Below are positions 41,224 through 48,600 of a stretch of DNA of 64,000 nt, piece by piece. The stretch spans positions 124,001-188,000 of the forward strand of contig CANSSG010000001.1 of the NCBI GenBank assembly GCA_947649615.1, read 5' to 3'. Both the position numbers and the translations under genes were made by a program. The stretch comes from an uncultured Clostridia bacterium (GTDB lineage Bacteria > Bacillota > Clostridia > Oscillospirales > Oscillospiraceae). The notes beneath the pieces were generated by a model, which was not told the origin of the DNA, did not search any database, and saw only the letters and a program-made list of their open reading frames with translations. Position 1 is the stretch's first letter. Each line of letters begins with the position of its first letter.

Positions 41224-42555
41224 ATGGACAAATTCTTTAAGATTTCTGAACGGGGCAGCAGCGTCCGCGCGGAGATCGTAGGCGGCGTGACCACGTTTTT
41301 CGCCATGGCCTACATTATTTTCGTCAACCCGGGCCTGCTCTCGCAAACCGGCATGAACTTCAACGGCGTCATGCTGGCCACCTGCATCAGCGCGGCCATC
41401 GGCTGCCTTCTGACGGCCCTGCTGGCTAACGCGCCCTTCGCACAGGCTCCAGGCATGGGCCTGAATGCTTTCTTTACCTTCACCGTGTGCTTCGGCATGG
41501 GGTACACCTGGCAGGAGGCCCTGGCCATCGTGCTGCTGAGCGGTATCCTGTTCCTGGTGATTGCCGTCAGCCCCCTGCGCAGCAAGATCATTTCTTCCAT
41601 CCCCGCCTTCCTTAAGAGCGCCATCTCCGCCGGTATCGGCCTGTTTATCGCTTTCATCGGCCTGCTGAATGTAAAGCTGGTAGGCTTTGGCGCCGGTGTA
41701 CCCGCCCTGCAGTTCTTGGTGGACGATGGCGCCGGCAACATGGTTGCCAACACCGCCGGCATCCTGACCATCATCGGCCTGCTCATCACCGCCATCCTGA
41801 TGGCCTATAAGGTGAAAGGCGCTATCGTCATCGGCATCATCATTACCACCATCATCGGCTTCCCCATGGGCCAGACCCATCTGCCCGACGCCATCACCAT
41901 GAGCGTATTCAAGGACTTCGGCGAGGTGGCCTTCAAGCTGGACATCCCCGGCGTTATGGCCAAGGGTCTCCTGCCCCTGATCACCGCTGTCGTCAGCTTC
42001 GCCCTGGTGGACTGCTTCGACACCGTCGGCACCCTCATCGGCACCGCCAAGAACGCGGGCATGACCGATAAGAACGGCAACCTTCCCGGCGGCGACCGCG
42101 CCCTGATTGCCGACGCCGTCGCTACCTGCTGCGGCGCTTGCCTGGGTACTTCCACTGTTACCACCTTCGTGGAGTCCTCCACCGGTATCTCCGAGGGCGC
42201 CCGTACTGGTCTCAGCTCTATCGTTGTCGGCGTTCTGTTCCTGCTGGCCTGCCTGCTGGCTCCTGTGGCGGGGATTATTCCTTCTGCCGCCACCGCGCCC
42301 GCGCTGATTATTGTGGGCGTTCTGATGATCCGCGGCGCGACCGAGGTCAACTGGGGCGATTTCGAGGAAGCCTGCCCGGCTTTCCTGACCATTGCCATGA
42401 TGCCCTTTGCCTATTCCATCTCTGATGGCATCGGCTTCGGGTTCATCAGCTACAGCATCATCAAGCTGGCCCGCGGCAAGGCGAAGGATGTGCCTGTGCT
42501 GGTGTATATCATCTCCGTGCTGTTCATCCTGAAGTATGTCCTGACCAGCATCTAA
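41224..42555 (+). CDS. NCS2-type purine permease (AzgA/PbuG-like)
   Basis: This is a proton-coupled uptake system for hypoxanthine, guanine or adenine. The 443-aa protein has 12-14 predicted helices and AzgA-subfamily landmarks: FFAMAYIIFVNPGLLS in TM1, APGMGLNAFFTFTVC, the DCFDTVGTLIGTAKNAG segment, and CLGTSTVTTFVESSTGISEGARTGL, which carries binding-site residues in TM10. ATG at 41224 is behind AGAGGAGGAG. Single-gene unit with a terminator. The subfamily is secure; the preferred base is not. Confidence 0.92.
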   Translation: MDKFFKISERGSSVRAEIVGGVTTFFAMAYIIFVNPGLLSQTGMNFNGVMLATCISAAIGCLLTALLANAPFAQAPGMGLNAFFTFTVCFGMGYTWQEALAIVLLSGILFLVIAVSPLRSKIISSIPAFLKSAISAGIGLFIAFIGLLNVKLVGFGAGVPALQFLVDDGAGNMVANTAGILTIIGLLITAILMAYKVKGAIVIGIIITTIIGFPMGQTHLPDAITMSVFKDFGEVAFKLDIPGVMAKGLLPLITAVVSFALVDCFDTVGTLIGTAKNAGMTDKNGNLPGGDRALIADAVATCCGACLGTSTVTTFVESSTGISEGARTGLSSIVVGVLFLLACLLAPVAGIIPSAATAPALIIVGVLMIRGATEVNWGDFEEACPAFLTIAMMPFAYSISDGIGFGFISYSIIKLARGKAKDVPVLVYIISVLFILKYVLTSI

Positions 42556-42590
42556 TGCAAATCCCTTTTGGCTGAACCGCGTATAGTGCG

Positions 42591-42624
42591 GCAGGCGGCG
42601 TCTTGTGGACGCCGCCTGCTTTTT
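42591..42624 (+). terminator. Terminator after the purine permease gene
   Basis: A 12-bp stem (gcaggcggcgtc and its complement) with a 5-base loop is followed by five T residues. Confidence 0.93.
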
Positions 42625-42632
42625 GCAATGGG

Positions 42633-43913
42633 CTAGTGCTGGTACTCAAATTCCAGGTTGTACAAGCTGACTAAATCGCCGTCCTTGATGCCCATGGCTT
42701 CCAGACGGTCGAACAGGCCGCTTTCCCGCAGCATCTTGTCAAACCAGTTGCGGCTCTCGTAGTCGCTAAAGTTCGTGTTCGCCATCAAACGCTGGAGCCA
42801 GGGTCCTTCCACCAGATAGACGCCGTCCTCTACCGTGATCTCCAATGGCTGGCTCATGTCTACCTTCGGCGGGCGCTTGACAAACTCAGGCGAATAGACC
42901 GCCACCGGCGGCAGCTCCTGCAAACGGTTGGCAACTGCAAAAACCAGTTCCCGGGTACCCTGGTGGGCGGCGGCGGAAATGGTGTATAAGGGCCAGCCCA
43001 GGGCTTCTACATGCGCCCGCAGGGCGTTCAAAAGACTGTCGTCCTCCATGACGTCCGTTTTGTTGGCGGCGACGATTTGGGGGCGTTTGGCCAGCTCTGG
43101 GCTGTACTGGGCCAGCTCTTGGTTGATGGCGTCAAAATCGGCAACCGGGTCGCGGCCCTCGCTGCCGGAGACATCCACCACATGAACCAGCAGGCGGCAG
43201 CGGTCAATGTGGCGCAGGAATTCGTGGCCCAGGCCCGCGCCTTCGCTTGCGCCCTCGATAATGCCGGGGATGTCGGCCATTACAAAGCTTGCGCCGCTGT
43301 CTACATAGACTACGCCGAGGTTGGGGTAAAGGGTGGTGAAATGGTAATTGGCAATCTTGGGATTGGCCCGGCTGACTACGCTCAGGAGCGTGGATTTGCC
43401 TACGTTGGGGAAGCCTACTAATCCTACGTCCGCCAATAGCTTTAACTCCAAAACCACCTCAAAGCCCTCGCCGGGCAGGCCGCTCTTGGCAAAACGGGGG
43501 GCCTGGCGGGTGGGGGTGGCGAAATGGGCGTTGCCCCAGCCGCCCTTGCCGCCCCGGCAGAGAATGAACGGCTCGTCGCCGGACATGTCCTGGATGATCT
43601 CGTTGGTCTCCAGGTCGCGGACCAGCGTACCCCGGGGGACGCGGATGATTAGGGATTTGCCGTCCCGGCCGCTCTTGCGCTTGCCTTGGCCGTCCGCACC
43701 GTTGTCCGCTACATATTTGCGCTTGTAGCGGAAATCCATCAGCGTGGAGAGGTTGTCGTCCACCTGAAGGATGATGTGGCCACCCGCGCCGCCGTCGCCG
43801 CCGTCAGGGCCGCCGGCCGCAACGTACTTCTCCCGGTGGAATGACACCGAGCCGTTGCCGCCGTTGCCTGCTTTTACGGAAATTCTTGCCTTGTCAATAA
43901 ATGTGGTTGCCAT
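42633..43913 (-). CDS. obgE: Obg-family GTPase ObgE
   Basis: This ribosome-associated GTPase functions in 50S assembly and the stringent response. The 426-aa protein has the Gly-rich Obg fold (~1-158; KAGNGGNGSVSFHREKY, GGDGGAGGHI), the G domain (G1 GFPNVGKST, G3 DIPGIIEGASEGAGLGHEF, G4 NKTD) and a C-terminal OCT domain ending LEFEYQH. ATG at 43913 is preceded by AAAAGGAGGG; the longer frame upstream is non-coding. It sits downstream of rplU-prp-rpmA, as in most Firmicutes, but a strong terminator after rpmA means it probably has its own promoter. Confidence 0.97.
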   Translation of the reverse strand: MATTFIDKARISVKAGNGGNGSVSFHREKYVAAGGPDGGDGGAGGHIILQVDDNLSTLMDFRYKRKYVADNGADGQGKRKSGRDGKSLIIRVPRGTLVRDLETNEIIQDMSGDEPFILCRGGKGGWGNAHFATPTRQAPRFAKSGLPGEGFEVVLELKLLADVGLVGFPNVGKSTLLSVVSRANPKIANYHFTTLYPNLGVVYVDSGASFVMADIPGIIEGASEGAGLGHEFLRHIDRCRLLVHVVDVSGSEGRDPVADFDAINQELAQYSPELAKRPQIVAANKTDVMEDDSLLNALRAHVEALGWPLYTISAAAHQGTRELVFAVANRLQELPPVAVYSPEFVKRPPKVDMSQPLEITVEDGVYLVEGPWLQRLMANTNFSDYESRNWFDKMLRESGLFDRLEAMGIKDGDLVSLYNLEFEYQH

Positions 43914-44256
43914 TGCAATCCCTCCTTTTGCGCCTGGGGCGCGGAAGATTCTTCGTTTTGGCCCGGAAGGGCCGGCGTATGCTTGCCTTCTCCGCGCCGC
44001 TCCGGCCTCCGGGCGCGGGGAATATGGATTTGTCAAGGTGCCTCCGTTTGCAACCGGCGCGGGGAAATGCCAGGGAGATCAACCCCTGTGGGCGTTTTTG
44101 TTTGAACGCGCGAAGTTCCGGTAGGTGACGCCCGCTACAACCATAGGGCGCATTTGGGCAAAAGTTGCCGTGTTTTGTGCAACCTCCCATGAAATTTTTT
44201 TCGCGCCGCCCCTTCCCCCTATTATGCCCAGAAGCAGAAAGCAAATCCAGAAGCGA
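43914..44256. other. Gene-free spacer upstream of obgE
   Basis: About 340 bases without a supported gene. It should hold the obgE promoter and leader on the minus strand. A weak CATAAT-like -10 lies around 44220, and GC-rich inverted repeats near 43930-44010 may be leader structure. I see no T-box or other known RNA element. Confidence 0.4.
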
Positions 44257-44287
44257 AAAAGGAGGTCCCGATTCCATCGGGACCTCC
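44257..44287 (-). terminator. Terminator after rpmA
   Basis: A 12-bp perfect stem (ggaggtcccgat and its complement) with a 3-base loop is followed on the minus strand by five T residues, just after the rpmA stop at 44296. Confidence 0.93.
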
Positions 44288-44295
44288 TCATGAAA

Positions 44296-44574
44296 TCAAG
44301 CCTCGTAAACAGATACCTGCTTGCGATCCTTGCCCAGCCGCTCAAAGCGGACAACGCCGTCCGCCTTGGCAAAAAGCGTATCGTCGCTGCCGCGGCCTAC
44401 ATTCACACCGGGGTGAATGTGGGTCCCCCGCTGGCGGACGAGAATGTTGCCGGCCAATACGTGCTGGCCGTCGGCCCGCTTCGGCCCGAGACGCTTGCTC
44501 TCGGAATCACGGCCGTTTTTGGTGGAACCAACGCCCTTTTTATGGGCGAAGAACTGTAAACCAATGTTCATCAT
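44296..44574 (-). CDS. rpmA: 50S ribosomal protein L27
   Basis: L27 reaches into the peptidyl-transferase centre with its N-terminal tail. The product is 92 aa and has the Firmicute-type N-terminal extension (NIGLQFF before AHKKG) that is removed by the protease Prp, then the conserved [20 protein letters not shown] body. ATG at 44574 (or the next codon) is the start. It follows the prp gene by 41 bases, so substrate and protease are made from the same operon. The cleavage site between FF and AHKKG is known from Staphylococcus aureus and conserved here. Confidence 0.97.
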   Translation of the reverse strand: MMNIGLQFFAHKKGVGSTKNGRDSESKRLGPKRADGQHVLAGNILVRQRGTHIHPGVNVGRGSDDTLFAKADGVVRFERLGKDRKQVSVYEA

Positions 44575-44615
44575 GTTCGTTTTGCCATCCTTTCTGTAAG
44601 ATGCGGCGCGGAAGC

Positions 44616-44948
44616 CTACTCCGCTTCCAAGACCTCTATATAGCCGGGATACTCGCTGTGCAACTCCGTGAGATAGACCATCATCCCCGCCAGCAACGTC
44701 TGGCAGGTGTCCTCGGCGGCCTGTCCCAAAGAGCCGGGAATACGAAGGGAGATATGCGCCGCCTTCCCGTTCACCTTCACCGACGCGCACAGGCCCATGA
44801 CATCGTTTAACACGCACTCAATCAGCCGCACCGTGCTGGTGACGGCGGCGCAGACGATGTCCCCGCCCGCCTGGGCGTAGCCGCTGTGGCCGGACGCGTC
44901 GAAGCCGGTGATGCGGCTCCCCTCCGTATAAAACGTGACCGTCGTCAT
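44616..44948 (-). CDS. prp: Ribosomal-processing cysteine protease Prp
   Basis: This enzyme cleaves the N-terminal extension of ribosomal protein L27. The 110-aa protein matches the family: catalytic His21 in [10 protein letters not shown] and catalytic Cys33 in GGDIVCAAV, followed by the [16 protein letters not shown] and [23 protein letters not shown] segments. It lies between rplU (3-base gap) and rpmA, the canonical place. Very secure. Confidence 0.95.
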   Translation of the reverse strand: MTTVTFYTEGSRITGFDASGHSGYAQAGGDIVCAAVTSTVRLIECVLNDVMGLCASVKVNGKAAHISLRIPGSLGQAAEDTCQTLLAGMMVYLTELHSEYPGYIEVLEAE

Positions 44949-44951
44949 CTC

Positions 44952-45263
44952 TTAGGCGGAAATCTTCTTGATCTCAACCTTCGTATAGGGCTGACGGTGG
45001 CCCTGACGCTTGCGGTAGCCCTTCTTGGGGTTGTACTTGAAGATGCGGATCTTCTTGCCCTTGCCGTTCTTCAGAACGGTGGCCTCTACCTTGGCCCCCG
45101 CCACGGTGGGGGTGCCGATGGTGGCGTTCTCGCCGTCCAGGATCGCTAAGACCTGGTCAAACACCACCTGGCTGTCGGCTTCCGCAGGCAGCTTCTCAAT
45201 GAAAAGGGTGTCCCCCTCCGCCACTTTGTACTGCTTGCCGCCGGTAACAATGATTGCATGCAT
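44952..45263 (-). CDS. rplU: 50S ribosomal protein L21
   Basis: This is a 103-aa ribosomal protein with the N-terminal [18 protein letters not shown] and the C-terminal [19 protein letters not shown] signature. The ATG at 45263 is the family start; the longer frame upstream belongs to the leader. It is the first gene of the rplU-prp-rpmA operon, behind a consensus promoter and a ~110-base leader. Confidence 0.97.
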   Translation of the reverse strand: MHAIIVTGGKQYKVAEGDTLFIEKLPAEADSQVVFDQVLAILDGENATIGTPTVAGAKVEATVLKNGKGKKIRIFKYNPKKGYRKRQGHRQPYTKVEIKKISA

Positions 45264-45373
45264 TCCTTTTGCACCTCGCTTTCCTTTATTATGAAGCACT
45301 TAACCGCGCTTCTTTACGGGCGCGCTGTCGTAGGCGGCGCGTTTCCGCGCTCTTACAGCCCATTCCATGCGGC
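45264..45373 (-). promoter_or_regulatory. Leader RNA of the L21 operon
   Basis: About 110 bases lie between the predicted transcription start and rplU, containing GC-rich inverted pieces (agcgcgg/ccgcgct-like, gcgcgccc and gaagcgcggtt). Firmicutes often carry an autoregulatory L21 leader here. The location and length fit, but I cannot confirm the covariance model by eye. Confidence 0.5.
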
Positions 45374-45379
45374 TGGTTT

Positions 45380-45408
45380 ATTATAACAGGGCTTTCGGGG
45401 CGTGTCAA
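45380..45408 (-). promoter_or_regulatory. Consensus sigma-A promoter of rplU-prp-rpmA
   Basis: On the minus strand TTGACA (45403-45408), exactly 17 bases, and TATAAT (45380-45385): both hexamers are perfect, as expected for a highly expressed ribosomal operon. Confidence 0.95.
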
Positions 45409-45528
45409 GGCTTTTTTCGGGAAAGTTTGGCGGAGTTTTCGTCTCCTGCCCCCAGCCCGGGGACCGTACCGTCACCGGGCGGAAATCCCGGAACAGCAGC
45501 GTCCCCCAGCCTCGGGGCAAAAGTTCTT

Positions 45529-45597
45529 TTCCAACCTTTTTCTTTCAAGAAAAAGGTTGGAATCCCGCAGAAGGACGGGCCTTCTGCGGGATTCTTT
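45529..45597. terminator. Two adjacent hairpins after the GH85 gene
   Basis: The first (45529-45562) has 16-bp arms (ttccaacctttttctt and its complement) with only a 2-base loop. The second (45561-45597) has a 12-bp stem (tcccgcagaagg and its complement), extended by aa/tt, with an acggg loop. On the minus strand the second hairpin is followed by a T-containing tract inside the first, so together they should terminate the long GH85 transcript. Confidence 0.75.
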
Positions 45598-45649
45598 TGC
45601 TCAGACACAAGGAGTTTGCCGCTGGGCGAAGCCAGCCGCCCGCTCCTGC

Positions 45650-48600
45650 TTAGGTGTTGTCCGCCAGAGCGCGGTACAGGAAGGTCACGATATGCCCGCG
45701 GGTGCAGGTGTCATCGGGGCTGAACGTGTTCGCGCTGGTGCCTGCGGTGACATCCTCGCCAACCGCCCACTGGACGGCGCTGGCATAATAAGCATCCTCG
45801 GCTACATCCGTGAAAGCGCTTGCGCCGCTGACAGCGGGAGAACCGGCGTAGCGATACAGGAACGCCACGGCCTGGGCGCGGCTGCAGGTCTCGTCTGGGC
45901 TGAACTTATTGCCGCCAGACCCATTCGTAATGCCCTGCGAAACGGCCCACTGAACCGCATTGTAATAGTAATCGCTGGAATCAACGTCGGCAAACTGGCT
46001 GCTTCCGGCCACAACCGGGGAGCCGGCAGCGCGCCACAGGAAGGTCATAATCTGCCCACGGGTGCAGGGAGCGGCGGGGTTAAACGTTCCTTCGCCAGTC
46101 CCGTTGGTGATGCCCTGGGCAACAGCCCACTGGACTGCGTCATAATAGTACGCGCCCTGCGCCACGTCCGTAAAGCTTGTGCTGGGGACCGTGGGCGTAC
46201 CAGGCTCAGTGGGTTCGGTTGGCTCGGTGGGTTCGGTGGGTTCTGCCGGCTTATCAGGCTTCTGGCTAGAACCGCCGCTGCTGCCGCCGGGATAGGGAGG
46301 CCGTACGGGAGGATCGGGATCAACGGGAGGATCAACAGGCTTGCTGTCTTCCGTGAGGATGACGGTGGTGGAATCAATCAGGTTGGTGTCCACGTTGCCC
46401 GCGGCGAAATACTTGACCTGATAGGTCCCAACCTTATCCGCCTTCAGCAGGCCGTTGATGTCCTCGCCGCCCAGTTCGCCGGTGTAGGCATAAAGCTCAA
46501 TGCCGTAAACACGCAGCGCGTTCCAGCCTTGCTGGCCGGGCTGGCAGTACTCGTCTACTACGAAACGGTAAACCTGCGCCTTGGTCAGGGCGTTCAAATC
46601 AAATTCGCGGGTAAGCGCATTGATCTTGTTGCCGGTGACTACGTCAAGGTTCTTCCAGTTCTCCGCGTTCTCCAAAACCGCGCGCTTGCCGGCTGCATCC
46701 AAGGCCAGGTAATCCGCCTCGGAGACCTTTTCCGGATCGAGGTACTGGAGACGGAACCCGGAGGTGATGTATGCGGCGCTCTCGCTGCCCGCGTGGAGGG
46801 TGTACCACTGGCCCAGTACCTTCGGCTCCTTCAGCTCGAAGCCAACCCAGCCGGTGGGACCGGCACACCATTTCGTGGCGTCGTCGTGGTCAAAGAGCAT
46901 GTCGCCGGTGGCGTCGTCGCCCTGGGAACCGCTCTCAATCACGTTCTGGACAGCCAGGGGATTCTTGGTATCAACCTCGCCCAAAGTGGGTCCATTGGTG
47001 GGGTAGACATACTTGCCGTCAGGCCCGGTGATCTCTACACGGACGGAACTGGGCATGATGGCGTTCGCTGCCAGGTAATCGCTGTCAATCCATTCCGCAC
47101 CCACCAAATCAACGGCAGGCGTACCCTTGGTGGTCTTGGCGGAATCGTAGCTGGCCTTCAGCAGGTCGAGGGTCTGGTAGACCTTGCCGTCGGCCTTGGC
47201 CGTCATGGACTTGATGTCGTCCTGGACAAAATCAGGATGCTGGTTGTCATAAACAAAGCTGGCGGGCATGACAGGATGTCCCTCAACACTCCAGTTGTTG
47301 GTGAAAACCGTACTCTGATTGCCGGATTCGGTGAACTCGACATAGATGTGCCGGGCATGGGTGTTCTCCGGCATTTCCATGACGACAGCGGCGCTGTCGG
47401 AATTCTTCAGGGTATAAACCGGCGTATAATTCTCGCCGTCAAGAGAAACATGCACCACCGCGCCGGTAAGGTCTTCCTCACCGTTATGGCTGTCATGGCG
47501 GGTATTATTGAAGCTGATGCGGGTAATGATCGCTTCGCCGTCCAGGTGTACCTCATAGGCGCCGCCTGCAAGATAGACGTACCAGTTGCCACTGTTATAG
47601 TAGAGCTGCTCCTCCGGATAAACTTCCGGCGCCATCTCCGTGTTGGCGAAATACTCTACCAGGCCTTCCATCAGACGGCCTTCCTGGGTTCTGCTGCTGA
47701 GGTCCAGCTTGGCGTTCTGCCAGTTCCAGCGGAAGGCGTTGGTATAAGCGCCCGCGCCGTCGGAAGCCAGCGTGTCGATCTGGCTGCCGGAGATGTCGAA
47801 GTTATGGAGCTTCGCCAGGCCCCGGATGTCCAGGGAGGTCTGCTGGGTCCCTTGCAGATACAGGTTTTCCAGGCTGCCGCAGCCAGCTACGCTTACCTCC
47901 GTCCCCGGATTGCTGGAGAGGTCCACAGTAACCAGGTTGGGGCAGTTGGCTAGGTTCAGGGTCTTCAGGCTGCTGCCGGGCAGCATGTCGGAGGTGACGG
48001 CAGCGATCTGGGTGCCGCTCAAATCAAGGCCGGTCAGGCCCGTCAGCAGGTGGATGCCGGTCAGGTCGGACACGGCGGTGTTGGACACGTCCAGCACCCC
48101 GCTGTAAGAAGTCAGCGCGTCAAGGGTGGTCCCCACCTTCGCACGGACCTGCTCACGCAAAACGGGATCCGGGAACAGCTCGTCGCCAAATTCCATGTCC
48201 CCCGTGGCGGGTACGCCGTCCTTAAACAGCAGGGTAACCGGGGTGGACAGGTTGCCGTCCATATCCTCCAGGGTCACCACGACGGTCTGATAGCCGTCGG
48301 AAGGCACCGTGATGTAGCGCAGCACGGAGGAGCTGTCAAAGCGGCCGTACTCCTTGACGCTGCCCGCGATCTCCACGTACGTCTTGCTGTGGTCGCTGGC
48401 GGGAGGAGTCGTCAGGATGATCTGGCCGTTGGGCATCACCCGGGCTTCTCCATCGTAAGGCGCGCAGTAATTGTCTGCCAGTTCGCCGAAATAGCTGACG
48501 GTCTCGTTCGCCTCGCCGTTGCGGTAGGCGGTCAGCCGCAGGATGTAGCGGCTTCCATCCTCCACGGGAACGGGGAACTGCGCCATCTCCGTGCCGGCGG

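Noticed and set aside
43914-44256. T-box or other known leader upstream of obgE
   Set aside because: No T-box sequence or specifier arrangement was found; only GC-rich inverted pieces.
45254-47953. 899-codon open frame on the plus strand opposite the GH85 gene
   Set aside because: It is antisense to a well-supported coding sequence, lacks a ribosome binding site, and its translation (runs of Gly, Arg, Val, His with no motifs) is typical of a shadow frame in GC-rich DNA.
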